A stretch of 64,000 nt of DNA from Ligilactobacillus equi DSM 15833 = JCM 10991 (GTDB lineage Bacteria > Bacillota > Bacilli > Lactobacillales > Lactobacillaceae). The stretch spans positions 1 to 64,000 of the forward strand of contig NZ_BAMI01000004.1 in the NCBI RefSeq assembly GCF_000615765.1, written 5' to 3'. Of the stretch, positions 8,239 through 17,314 are shown piece after piece; the stretch's first letter is position 1; each line of letters starts with the position of its first letter. The notes under the pieces were generated by a model. It did no database searches and was not told where the DNA came from. It saw nothing but the letters and a program-made list of their open reading frames with translations. The translations under genes were made by a program, and so were the position numbers.

Positions 8239-10621
8239 AGAAAGTTTACAATCACGTTTAGTTAACGATATTGAAGTACGTAAAATTCGGCGAATTCTGA
8301 AAAAAGTAAATGCTCAAAAGGATAAAATGGCGGCGTTAGATGATCAGCAATTACAGGCCAAAACGGTCGAATTTAGGCAAAGAATTAAACAGGGCGAAAG
8401 TCTTAATCGCCTTTTACCAGAAGCTTTTGCAGCTATGCGTGAAGCTGACAAACGTATTTTAGGAATGTTTCCGTTTGATACGCAGGTAATGGGGGGGATT
8501 GTCTTACACCAAGGAAATGTTGCTGAATTAAAGACAGGAGAAGGTAAGACCTTAACAGCTACGCTACCACTTTACCTTAATGCTTTAGCAGGTAAGGGAG
8601 CCATTTTAGTAACAACTAATGAATACTTGTCACAACGGGATTTTGAAGAATTACGTCCCGTTTATGAATGGATGGGATTAACGGTTGCCTTAGGAGTACA
8701 TGATAATTCAGAAGAAAAGTTGACTGCAAAAGAAAAGCGTGCAATTTACAGCGCAGACATTGTTTATACGACCAATGCAGTTTTGGGATTTGATTATTTA
8801 ATTGAAAACCTTGCTTCATCCCAAGAAGAAAAATACCTTCGGCGAGAGTTTAATTACTGTATTGTCGATGAGTGTGACCAAGTTCTTTTAGATGTAGCGC
8901 AAATGCCATTAGTAATTGCCGGGGCACCACGGGTACAGTCCAATCTCTATGGAATCTGTGACACATTCGTTACGCTACTAGAAAAAGATAAGCACTATGA
9001 GCTTGATGAAGAAGAAAGAAACGTTTGGTTAACACCCGCAGGAATTGAAAAAGCACAAAAGTATTTTAAAGTAGCGAATATTTTTGCCCCAGAAAACGGA
9101 GAATTGATACGCCACGTAACTTTAGCTTTACGTGTGCATAATTTATTTGAATTAGGTAAAGATTATGTAGTTCAAGATGATGAGATTGTACTGTTAGATG
9201 CGAAAAATGGTCGGCTTATGAAAGGAAATAAATTGCAATCTGGTTTACACCAAGCAATTGAAGCCCGTGAACACATAAAAATCACTCCTGATATGCGTGC
9301 GATGGCGTCTATCACTTACCAAAATTTCTTCCGAATGTTCAATAAATTAGCAGGAATGACAGGAACGGCTAAGAGTGCGGAACAAGAATTTATTGATATT
9401 TATTATATGAAGGTTGTTCAAGTTCCAACTAATCGGCCAATTCAACGGATTGATCTGCCCGATCAAGTTTATATAACGTTACCCGAAAAATTAGTAGCAT
9501 CCTTCCAATTAGTAAAGAAACTTCACCAAAAGGGACAGCCGGTTTTGTTAATCACGGCTTCAGTCGAGATTTCTGAAATCTACTCGGAAATGTTGTTGCA
9601 AGAGGGAATTGCTCATAGTGTTTTGAATGCGAATAACGCTGCTCGAGAAGCTGAAATTATTAAAGAAGCAGGGCAATTAGGAGCAGTGACCGTAGCGACA
9701 ACCATGGCTGGACGGGGAACGGATATTAAATTACCTAAAGAAGTTAAAAAATTAGGTGGTCTAGCGGTAATTGGCACAGAAAAACTTCAAAGCCAGCGAG
9801 AAGACTTACAATTGCGAGGTCGGGCAGGACGCCAAGGAGATCCGGGTCTGAGTCAGTTCTTTGTTTCCTTAGAGGATGAAGTGGTCATTAAGTATGGCTC
9901 AAAATGGATTCATGAATACTATGAGGAGCATCGTGCTTTTGATTGGGATGAACCCCGTCAATTAACGAAACGAAAAATTCTCAAGGCTATTCAAGGTGCC
10001 CAAGAAGCTTGCGATAGTGAAGGGGTTAAGTCGCGGAAGAGTTCTCTAGAATTTGATGAGAGTTCTCAAATCCAACGACGTTTAGTTTATCGGCAACGAG
10101 ATGCTCTAATAGAGCAGGCGGAGAATTTAGATTTCGATATTATGGGCTTAATTCGTCAGGATATTCAAGAGTTTCTAAAAAATAAACCAGATGCTTATGA
10201 AATTGAACGGTATATTTTTGATAATCTTAGCTATGATTTCGATATCAATCGTCTAGACAAAATTACTGTAAAGGATCGAGCCCAAGTCGAAGCTTTCTTA
10301 CTTCAAATTGCCCAAGAGCAACTTGAATTGAAAAGCCAGCAACTTGAAGATGAAGTTGAAGTTAAAAATTTTTATCGACTGGCGATTTTAAAGGCGATTG
10401 ATACTTGTTGGGTTGAAGAGGTTGATAATCTGCAACAGCTCCGTACGGTTGTTGATAGCCGGCAAATGGCACAAAGAAATCCAATATATGAGTATCACAA
10501 GGAAGCTATTATATCATATAATAAAATGAGAATTGATATTCGACATTTAATTGTACAAAATCTTTTGTTAAGTCGAGTAGTATATAATCCTAAAAAGGGA
10601 AATTCAATTTATTTTGCGTAG
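8231..10621 (+). CDS. secA2: Accessory Sec ATPase SecA2
   Basis: A 796-residue SecA-family motor. Walker A is GEGKT at residues 103-107, Walker B is VDECDQ, and the second ATPase domain has AGRGTDIKLP and LRGRAGRQGDPG. It ends without the zinc-binding tail of housekeeping SecA, as expected for SecA2 of this system. It drives the glycosylated adhesin through SecY2 using ATP, at the cytoplasmic face. The start at 8231 has the site AAGGAGG just upstream, inside asp3. Confidence 0.95.
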   Translation: MAKESLQSRLVNDIEVRKIRRILKKVNAQKDKMAALDDQQLQAKTVEFRQRIKQGESLNRLLPEAFAAMREADKRILGMFPFDTQVMGGIVLHQGNVAELKTGEGKTLTATLPLYLNALAGKGAILVTTNEYLSQRDFEELRPVYEWMGLTVALGVHDNSEEKLTAKEKRAIYSADIVYTTNAVLGFDYLIENLASSQEEKYLRREFNYCIVDECDQVLLDVAQMPLVIAGAPRVQSNLYGICDTFVTLLEKDKHYELDEEERNVWLTPAGIEKAQKYFKVANIFAPENGELIRHVTLALRVHNLFELGKDYVVQDDEIVLLDAKNGRLMKGNKLQSGLHQAIEAREHIKITPDMRAMASITYQNFFRMFNKLAGMTGTAKSAEQEFIDIYYMKVVQVPTNRPIQRIDLPDQVYITLPEKLVASFQLVKKLHQKGQPVLLITASVEISEIYSEMLLQEGIAHSVLNANNAAREAEIIKEAGQLGAVTVATTMAGRGTDIKLPKEVKKLGGLAVIGTEKLQSQREDLQLRGRAGRQGDPGLSQFFVSLEDEVVIKYGSKWIHEYYEEHRAFDWDEPRQLTKRKILKAIQGAQEACDSEGVKSRKSSLEFDESSQIQRRLVYRQRDALIEQAENLDFDIMGLIRQDIQEFLKNKPDAYEIERYIFDNLSYDFDINRLDKITVKDRAQVEAFLLQIAQEQLELKSQQLEDEVEVKNFYRLAILKAIDTCWVEEVDNLQQLRTVVDSRQMAQRNPIYEYHKEAIISYNKMRIDIRHLIVQNLLLSRVVYNPKKGNSIYFA

Positions 10622-10634
10622 GGTGGTGTTAATA

Positions 10635-10802
10635 GTGGCGAAAAATGATTTACTACAAAAAAATATCGAAGAACGTCTTGAAAAAAATCGTTACGTTTAT
10701 AGGAAACCAAAAAAGAAAAAAAACTTCCAATTATGGATGAGTATGCTAGTTGCAATTATTGTAATTATGGGGATGGTTTTTTCTTTAATGCAAGTATTGT
10801 AG
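10635..10802 (+). CDS. asp4: Small accessory Sec membrane protein, Asp4-like
   Basis: A 55-residue protein with start GTG 10635 behind AGGGTGGTG; the in-frame TTG at 10614 overlaps secA2 and is less likely. It has a charged N-terminal helix (KNDLLQKNIEERLEK), a lysine-rich stretch (KPKKKKN) and one C-terminal membrane helix. This is the pattern of Asp4, a SecE-like partner of SecY2. The location between secA2 and gtfA is also where Asp4 is found in streptococci. No separate Asp5 gene is visible. Confidence 0.75.
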   Translation: MAKNDLLQKNIEERLEKNRYVYRKPKKKKNFQLWMSMLVAIIVIMGMVFSLMQVL

Positions 10803-10812
10803 GGGGAATAAG

Positions 10813-12321
10813 ATGACAGTATACAATTTTAATTTAGGGATTGGTTGGGCATCGAGTGGTGTCGAATACGCTCAAGCTTATCGAGCAGAGGCCTTCAGAC
10901 AAGAAGGAATTCCTGCACGCTTTATTTACACCGATTTGATTTTATATGAAAATTTAATTCATATGACAGAAAATATTGGTATTAAGGCCGAAGAAGTAAT
11001 TTGGCTATATACTTGGTTTACAGATTTAAAACCAAGTCCAACGACATTTACATTAGAGGACTTACTTGCGACTTTAGCAGATAAACCAGTCCGACAAACT
11101 CGCGATGGTAAAGTAGTCCGCCTTTATTTTGAAGATAGTAAACGTTATGCAACGGTTTATTTAAAAAACGAGACTGAAGATTATGTCGAAAGGGTGGAGT
11201 ATGTCGATAATAACTTATTGATTCGTAAGGACTACTACACATATACACGAGCTTTTTCTGAATATTATGCACCTAAAGATAATGCTGCTCATGCTTACCA
11301 ACGCCGGTTTTATAACGAAGATGGCTCAATGGCTTATGAAGAAATTTGCGACGAAAAAGGAGATTCGACTTTTATCTTTAAAGATAAAATAATCTATTCA
11401 AAAGAAGAACTCATTACTCTTTTTGTCCAAAGTTTGAATTTAACGGCTGATGATATTGTTATTTTGGACCGCGAAACGGGTCAAGGGCAACAAGTCTTTG
11501 AACAACACCGACCTGCAAAATTAGGTGTAGTTATTCATGCTGAACATTATAGCGAAAATCATGTCAGTGATGACTATATTTTGTGGAATAATTACTATGA
11601 TTATCAATTTACAAATAGCGATGAAGTAGACTTCTTTATTGCAGCAACACCGGTGCAGCAAAAAATTGTGCAAGAGCAATTGAAAAAGTATAATGGTCGA
11701 GATGCTAAAATCTACAACATTGCCGTAGGGAATCTAGATCAACTTCGTCGGCCTCAAAAGAAACGTAAGCCATATTCATTAGTGAGTGTTTCTCGGTTAG
11801 CTTCAGAAAAGCATCTTAATTGGGTGGTAGAAGCTGTCGTTAAAGCTAAAAAGACTTTACCAGAATTAACCTTAGATATCTATGGTAAAGGTGGTGAAGA
11901 AGAGACACTCAAGAAATTGATTACGCAGTTGGGAGCCCAAGATTATATTCACCTTAAAGGTCACCAAGACGTCACCGAAATTTACACTCAATACCAAGCT
12001 TACATTTCAGGCTCAACTAGTGAAGGTTTTGGTTTAAGTTTGTTGGAGGCCATTGGTTCGGGATTACCAATCATTGGTTTTGACGTGCCTTATGGGAACC
12101 AAACCTTTGTTGATGAAGGGGAAAATGGTTATTTAGTAGAAAGTAATGCTAATACTCAAAGTAAGCAACGCGTACAGGATTTAAGTGAACGGATTGTTAC
12201 GCTCTTTACTAAAGATGATATAGCAGCCTTTCAGGAGCACTCCTATCAAAAAGCGAGTGAGTATCTAACCGCTAATATTAGTCGTAAATGGAAACAATTG
12301 GTAGAAGAGCAGGTGAAATAG
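10813..12321 (+). CDS. gtfA: Accessory Sec glycosyltransferase GtfA
   Basis: A 502-residue GT4-type (GT-B) glycosyltransferase that starts YNFNLGIGWASSGVEYAQ, the typical GtfA opening. A beta-rich insert lies around residues 85-200, and the donor-binding motif SEGFGLSLLEA falls at about residues 403-413. With GtfB it adds the first GlcNAc to serine and threonine residues of the adhesin in the cytoplasm. Stop and gtfB start are 2 bases apart, consistent with co-production of the GtfA/GtfB complex. Confidence 0.95.
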   Translation: MTVYNFNLGIGWASSGVEYAQAYRAEAFRQEGIPARFIYTDLILYENLIHMTENIGIKAEEVIWLYTWFTDLKPSPTTFTLEDLLATLADKPVRQTRDGKVVRLYFEDSKRYATVYLKNETEDYVERVEYVDNNLLIRKDYYTYTRAFSEYYAPKDNAAHAYQRRFYNEDGSMAYEEICDEKGDSTFIFKDKIIYSKEELITLFVQSLNLTADDIVILDRETGQGQQVFEQHRPAKLGVVIHAEHYSENHVSDDYILWNNYYDYQFTNSDEVDFFIAATPVQQKIVQEQLKKYNGRDAKIYNIAVGNLDQLRRPQKKRKPYSLVSVSRLASEKHLNWVVEAVVKAKKTLPELTLDIYGKGGEEETLKKLITQLGAQDYIHLKGHQDVTEIYTQYQAYISGSTSEGFGLSLLEAIGSGLPIIGFDVPYGNQTFVDEGENGYLVESNANTQSKQRVQDLSERIVTLFTKDDIAAFQEHSYQKASEYLTANISRKWKQLVEEQVK

Positions 12322-12323
12322 AA

Positions 12324-13655
12324 ATGTTAATGTTATTTAATAGTTACGACCAAAAGTCCAAAGATTTATATCAATCTTTTCAATTAGCCCAAATTGACGT
12401 ACCAGTAGTGGTCTTACATGATAATGGTTTTTTACCTGCTGGGATTACCTCACCAATTAGTTTTTATCGTGCTAAGGCGGGAGTTAAGAATCAAGGTAAG
12501 GCACGTTATTTTAACCAGATTGATACCCCACGTTTTTGGGAAATTAGGGGAACGATGCGGTCTGGAGAAGTTTTTAACCATGAACAAAAAGTTGCCCAAA
12601 TTAATTATGCCACTGTCAAACAAAATCGTTTGGTGGAAAGTGTTGATTGGTATGATAAAAAAGGCACTATCCGTTTGAGCGAGCATTACAATCAATATGG
12701 TCAAAAGTGGGCTCGAACGGTCTATGATGCCCAAGGTAAGGCTTTTAGTAAGACTTGGTTTGATGATAACGATAGAGAAATTCTTGTACAAAATTACTTC
12801 ACTGATGACTTTATTTTAACTTTAGCGGGAAAAAATTATTTCTTTAAATCTGCGCTAGAATTTTACACGTACTTCATCAAGGATGCCGGCTATAATTTGG
12901 ATCGCTTATTGATTAATTCTTTAGGCGTACCGTTTTTCCTAAGTTCAGCTTTACCAACCGAAGGGCGAGACATCTTATTTTGGCAAGAGGGAGTTCGTCA
13001 GGAACTACCAGGTAATATGACGAGTATTTTAAATGACGCGAACTCACGAATTAAACAAATTATCGTTCCGGATCAAGCAAGCTACACTTGGCTTTGTCAA
13101 GCACGTCCGGATAAACAAGCAACTTTCAAACAGTTGCCATACCTTTATCCGCAAAATCGTAAGAACCAAGCGCGTAAGACAGCCTTTATTTTAACCAATA
13201 GTGACCAAATTGAAAAAATTGAAGCTTTAGTGCAAGCTTTACCGGAAATTGAATTTAATATTGCTGCTCTAACAGAAATGTCACCAAAATTATTAGCGAT
13301 TAACAAATACGACAATGTAGTTCTTTATCCTAACGCGAACCAAGCTCGTTTGGATAACTTGTGGGGCTATGCTGACATTTATCTTGACATTAATCACCAT
13401 GATGAGGTTAAACAAGCTGTTAGAAAAGCTTACGAAAATAATATGTTGATTTTTGCTTTTGAAGAAACCGTTCATGATCGGCAATTTATTATGGCTGATA
13501 ATCTTTATGCGACAAAAGATGCAGTACAACTAGTCTTGAAACTTAAGAAATTAATCGCTAAAAAAGCGACCTTCATCCAAGCTGTTAAAACACAAAACCA
13601 AGCTATGGGTCTTGCTACAAAGAAAGATTACCAAGATTTGGTTAACGAAAAGTAA
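12324..13655 (+). CDS. gtfB: Accessory Sec glycosyltransferase stabiliser GtfB
   Basis: A 443-residue protein with start ATG 12324 behind AGGTGAAA; ATG 12330 is also possible. It is a GT-B-like protein lacking the donor-binding motif of GtfA, as expected for GtfB, which recognises the acceptor polypeptide and stabilises GtfA. The beta-rich segment around residues 85-170 (RLVESVDWYDKKG, ARTVYDAQGKAF) again resembles the insert of GtfA. It is followed after 9 bases by the PilZ protein gene, which shares its transcript. Confidence 0.9.
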   Translation: MLMLFNSYDQKSKDLYQSFQLAQIDVPVVVLHDNGFLPAGITSPISFYRAKAGVKNQGKARYFNQIDTPRFWEIRGTMRSGEVFNHEQKVAQINYATVKQNRLVESVDWYDKKGTIRLSEHYNQYGQKWARTVYDAQGKAFSKTWFDDNDREILVQNYFTDDFILTLAGKNYFFKSALEFYTYFIKDAGYNLDRLLINSLGVPFFLSSALPTEGRDILFWQEGVRQELPGNMTSILNDANSRIKQIIVPDQASYTWLCQARPDKQATFKQLPYLYPQNRKNQARKTAFILTNSDQIEKIEALVQALPEIEFNIAALTEMSPKLLAINKYDNVVLYPNANQARLDNLWGYADIYLDINHHDEVKQAVRKAYENNMLIFAFEETVHDRQFIMADNLYATKDAVQLVLKLKKLIAKKATFIQAVKTQNQAMGLATKKDYQDLVNEK

Positions 13656-13664
13656 GGTGATTTA

Positions 13665-15752
13665 ATGGACCAAAGTATTTGGTTAGCTCTCTTTGTGAGT
13701 GGCTTAATTATTTTAACCTATTTGGTAAGTAATTTTTGGCGACCATTTCGGTGGGTGCTTAAAATTTTAGCAATGTTAACCTACTTAGCTTTCATTGGTT
13801 GGTTAGGCTGGGAAGTTTGGCAGGTTTCAGGTGTAGGGGCACGTTTATGTTTACTTGCATTGTTAGCATGTTTATTAGGTAAATTTACGCATATTATTAG
13901 TTATCTCGGAATGGTTAGCCAAAGTGAAACAAAAACAGATTATACATTCAGTGATGTAAAGTCTGCTGAGTATCAGTCTCTAAACGTTGTTATTCGGATT
14001 AATGATGAAGAGTATGAAGTTCTTCAGCGGACGGTTGTCGCAGCTTTAAATATTTATCACCCCCGACCTGAACAGGTGCAATACTTTATTTTAGATGAAA
14101 AAGGACGCCCTGAAATTAAAGATTTAGCTCAAGAATTGAAATTTCACTACTTAGATAATACCCTTAGCGGTCAAGAATTTTTAGCCCAATTACCTGGAAA
14201 GTTAACTTTAATGTTAGCTGGTGACTCGGTCAGTCAAAAGACGATACTAAGTGAAGTTTTACCAGAATTAAGGGATAGTCGCGTAGGTTTTGTAGTCTTA
14301 AATAAGGATAATTATAATGACTATGTATATAGCTTAACTACTTTGGGTGCTCCTAGTGAGCTTATGCAAATTCAGCGTCAACGGTTTAATGCGGTTTTTA
14401 GTGATGGCTATGATGCTTTGTATGTAACGGAAGCGTTACGCCAAAGTGCTTTTGATTGGCATCAACGTGATTTAAGAGTGGGGATTAATTTACAAGCAGC
14501 CGGTTACCAAGGTAATTTTTTGGCCAGAAAACTGTTAAATGGCTTAGCAGCCGAATCGCTAGTAACGTTGGCGCAAAGAATACAGTATGAAGCTTTTCGG
14601 GATAGTTATGCGCGGAGACATCTTTCTAAAGGAACTTACAGTCAGTTAAATCGTAAACAAAAAAAAGCGTATGGGCAATTGCAGAACTTTTGGAGTTTTG
14701 CCTGGCAACGTTTGACTTTCTTACTATTACCAGTAGTGATTACTTTTTTAGGTATTACTATTCCGGTTAATTATAATTGGCTGGTAGCCTTTGGTTTACC
14801 TGCGTTGGTAGCCACCGGCTTGGTACTTTTAGCTTATGGCCGGTCGTTTCAAAGTTTTTATAGTGACAGTATTTATGAAACGGCACTTAGTCCTCAAGTT
14901 TTTTGGGCAAAAATTAAAGTATATTTAGCGAAAAAAGCGGCATCGTATCAAACTTTGCATAAGGATTTGAACATGAAAAGTCGTCTGCAGTGGCGAAAAG
15001 TGTGGTTCCAAATAGTAATGCTAGTCCTTATGATTTTTGCCCTGGTTATACTTAATTTTCATGTAAGTATGCGTTTGTCTTCTGTTCAGTCTTGGTTTTT
15101 ATTAGTTTGGTTGCTCTATAACCTAATTTTGTTAGGCTTAACCCTCTTTTTATTCATTGAACAACCGCGTTATCGGCGAGCAGAACGATTTAAGAGTGAT
15201 AAAAAGTGTCAAGTTCGTTTTTTTGATGGGACAGTTGCTGGTCGGATTTTAAATTGGAATGAAACGGGAGCCCGCATTCGTTTTGAAGATAGTCGCCAAA
15301 AACAAGAAACGCGTAGTCGTTATTCTCATGGGAATGGTTGGCTAATGGTAGATGGATTAAATTTAGCTTTTGAAACGATGTGGTTAGATAACCGGACTTT
15401 AGGGTTGCGTTTTAGTGATATTGACTTAAACCAATACCGTTATTTAGTTGAAATGACGTATGCTCAACCGATGACAATGGTTAAGGAGACACAACAGCAA
15501 GAACCTAACCGTAAGGATTTGCGGATTGCGCAATATCAAGAAGTTTCCTACCGCATAAGTCAAATTCCATTCACAGCGGTGATGCTTGATATATCTAATC
15601 ATGGCTGTCGCTTACGTCTAGAAAAAAGACAGATGCTACAAGCTAAGAGTTTGATTGAAGTCAAGGTAGATAAGACCTGGCGTTTAGGTGAAATTCGTTG
15701 GCTTCAAAGTGATGATAACTATCAGTTTGTTGGTATCAAATTTGTTGACTAA
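13665..15752 (+). CDS. BcsA-like membrane protein: degenerate GT2 plus two PilZ domains
   Basis: A 695-residue protein. About three N-terminal membrane helices (5-82) are followed by a cytoplasmic family-2 glycosyltransferase-like domain (about 105-320), about four more helices (345-395, 445-498), and a C-terminal tail with two PilZ-like domains. The first PilZ has RRAER (504-508) and NWNETG (530-535). The second has RKDLR (616-620) and DISNHG (642-647), a perfect RxxxR and DxSxxG pair for binding c-di-GMP. The GT2 core is damaged in motif: TED is TEA (255-257) and QxxRW is QRIQY (304-308), so catalysis is doubtful. It is last in the accessory Sec operon, 9 bases after gtfB. I infer a c-di-GMP-responsive partner of adhesin glycosylation or export; it may instead make a polymer with an altered active site. 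Confidence 0.8.
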   Translation: MDQSIWLALFVSGLIILTYLVSNFWRPFRWVLKILAMLTYLAFIGWLGWEVWQVSGVGARLCLLALLACLLGKFTHIISYLGMVSQSETKTDYTFSDVKSAEYQSLNVVIRINDEEYEVLQRTVVAALNIYHPRPEQVQYFILDEKGRPEIKDLAQELKFHYLDNTLSGQEFLAQLPGKLTLMLAGDSVSQKTILSEVLPELRDSRVGFVVLNKDNYNDYVYSLTTLGAPSELMQIQRQRFNAVFSDGYDALYVTEALRQSAFDWHQRDLRVGINLQAAGYQGNFLARKLLNGLAAESLVTLAQRIQYEAFRDSYARRHLSKGTYSQLNRKQKKAYGQLQNFWSFAWQRLTFLLLPVVITFLGITIPVNYNWLVAFGLPALVATGLVLLAYGRSFQSFYSDSIYETALSPQVFWAKIKVYLAKKAASYQTLHKDLNMKSRLQWRKVWFQIVMLVLMIFALVILNFHVSMRLSSVQSWFLLVWLLYNLILLGLTLFLFIEQPRYRRAERFKSDKKCQVRFFDGTVAGRILNWNETGARIRFEDSRQKQETRSRYSHGNGWLMVDGLNLAFETMWLDNRTLGLRFSDIDLNQYRYLVEMTYAQPMTMVKETQQQEPNRKDLRIAQYQEVSYRISQIPFTAVMLDISNHGCRLRLEKRQMLQAKSLIEVKVDKTWRLGEIRWLQSDDNYQFVGIKFVD

Positions 15753-15753
15753 G

Positions 15754-15785
15754 AACATCTCTCCATTTTGGAGAGGTGTTTTTGG
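15754..15785 (+). terminator. Terminator of the accessory Sec operon
   Basis: Arms CATCTCTCC and GGAGAGGTG with loop ATTTT, followed by a T run, directly after the stop of the PilZ protein gene. Confidence 0.85.
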
Positions 15786-15796
15786 CATGTTATAAT
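15768..15796 (+). promoter_or_regulatory. Promoter of the amidase gene
   Basis: TTGGAG (15768-15773), a 17-base spacer and TATAAT (15791-15796) with an extended TG. The -35 sits in the descending arm of the preceding terminator, so the two signals overlap. Confidence 0.7.
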
Positions 15797-15823
15797 AAAG
15801 TTAAATTTGAAGGGTGGGGTTAG

Positions 15824-17296
15824 ATGATTAAAGATGCAAGTTATTACGCAGATTTATTACGAAGTCAAGAACTATCGTTTGAAGAATTACTACAAGAATT
15901 TCAAATGAGAGTAGCTAATCTAAATCCGCATTTAAATGCTGTGGTAGACTGGAGTAGTCAAATTGGCCGGGAAAATTACGCACAGTTAAATGATCGTTTC
16001 GAGCGTCCTTTTTACGGATTGCCGGTTTTAGTTAAAGCTTTGGGTCAAGATAGTCGCGGCTTAGATAATGCTAACGGATCACGATTACTTAAAGGCAGTC
16101 GCGCTCAAAATGATAACAATTTTATTCGGATGGTTAAAGAGGCGGGGCTTGTTCCCGTTGGTGTTAGTAATGCTCCCGAGTTCGGTTTTAAAAATATTAC
16201 CGATTCTGTCCTTTATGGTCATGCTAAAAATCCTTGGAATCAAGCCTATAGTCCGGGAGGTTCTAGTGGTGGAGCAGCCGCTAGTGTCGCTTCGGGGATG
16301 TTCCCTTTGGCTTTAGCGAGTGATGGTGGTGGTTCAATTCGGATTCCTGCTTCCTTTTGCGGATTAATTGGTCTCAAACCAACTCGTGGTACAATGCCAG
16401 TGGGGCCTGGAAGTTGGCGTTCTTGGCAGGGAGCGTCGATTAATTTTGCGTTAACAGTTTCCATGCGGGATACACGTCAACTTTTTTATGCCCTGCGTCG
16501 CCCGGAAAATATCGCCCCCTATCAAGCTCCGCAAACGGAATGGATACATGTATTAGAAGATAGTTATGAAAAACGCCCACTTAAGGTAGCTTTTTCAACA
16601 CAGTCACCAGTGGGAAGCCAAGTATCAAGCACGGCTGTACAAGCGGTTAAAGAGGCAGTAGATTTTTTGGAAGCGCAAGGATTTTTAGTAGAAGAAAAGA
16701 CACCTAAACTTGATGGGCGCCAATTAATTCGCGGATATTATGCGATGAATGGGGCTGAAACAGCTGCTATGTTTGCCGACCTCGAGGAACGAGGTTCTAA
16801 AATTCAACCTTCTCAAGTTGAAGCTTTGACCTGGGGGTTAGCTAGGTATGGTGACCAAATTTTAGCTAGAGAATATACTCAAATTCTTAACTCGTGGGAT
16901 ATTGCAACGGCGACAATGGAGGATTTCTTAACGGAATATGACTTGTATTTGACACCCACAACAGCCAAAACGGCTCCTAGGTTAGAGGAGTTGTCGATGG
17001 AGACCGATGCTGCGCTCCTTTATGCGATTCAGGATTTGGATGTCAAGGAAAGAGGACGCCTAATTGAGAACGTTTTTGAGAAGTCTTTGTCATTTAGTCC
17101 GTTCACCCAGTTAGCAAATTTAACTGGCCAACCAGCCCTTTCATTGCCCACACATCTAAGTCAAGCGCAATTACCTCTTGGAGTTCAGTTTATGGCAGCT
17201 AAGGGCCGAGAAGACTTATTATTTGAGGTAGGGCATCTTTTTGAAAGTGCAGGACAGTTTGAATTACCACCAGTTTATCAAAATAACAAATTTTAG
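15824..17296 (+). CDS. Amidase signature family hydrolase
   Basis: A 490-residue amidase. The signature region has [11 protein letters not shown] and [11 protein letters not shown], with a catalytic lysine in [10 protein letters not shown], giving the Ser-cisSer-Lys triad. It resembles GatA, but no gatB or gatC lies nearby, so a stand-alone amidase is more likely. It would hydrolyse an amide to a carboxylate and ammonia in the cytoplasm; the substrate is unknown. It begins with ATG behind GGGTGGGG and is followed after 18 bases by an aminotransferase, probably in one transcript. Confidence 0.85.
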   Translation: MIKDASYYADLLRSQELSFEELLQEFQMRVANLNPHLNAVVDWSSQIGRENYAQLNDRFERPFYGLPVLVKALGQDSRGLDNANGSRLLKGSRAQNDNNFIRMVKEAGLVPVGVSNAPEFGFKNITDSVLYGHAKNPWNQAYSPGGSSGGAAASVASGMFPLALASDGGGSIRIPASFCGLIGLKPTRGTMPVGPGSWRSWQGASINFALTVSMRDTRQLFYALRRPENIAPYQAPQTEWIHVLEDSYEKRPLKVAFSTQSPVGSQVSSTAVQAVKEAVDFLEAQGFLVEEKTPKLDGRQLIRGYYAMNGAETAAMFADLEERGSKIQPSQVEALTWGLARYGDQILAREYTQILNSWDIATATMEDFLTEYDLYLTPTTAKTAPRLEELSMETDAALLYAIQDLDVKERGRLIENVFEKSLSFSPFTQLANLTGQPALSLPTHLSQAQLPLGVQFMAAKGREDLLFEVGHLFESAGQFELPPVYQNNKF

Positions 17297-17314
17297 GAAA
17301 AGTAGGGATAGGTT

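Noticed and set aside
12450-12791. Long antisense ORFs inside gtfB, adhE, pepO and other genes
   Set aside because: They have no ribosome sites or recognisable domains and follow the codon pattern of the real genes on the other strand.
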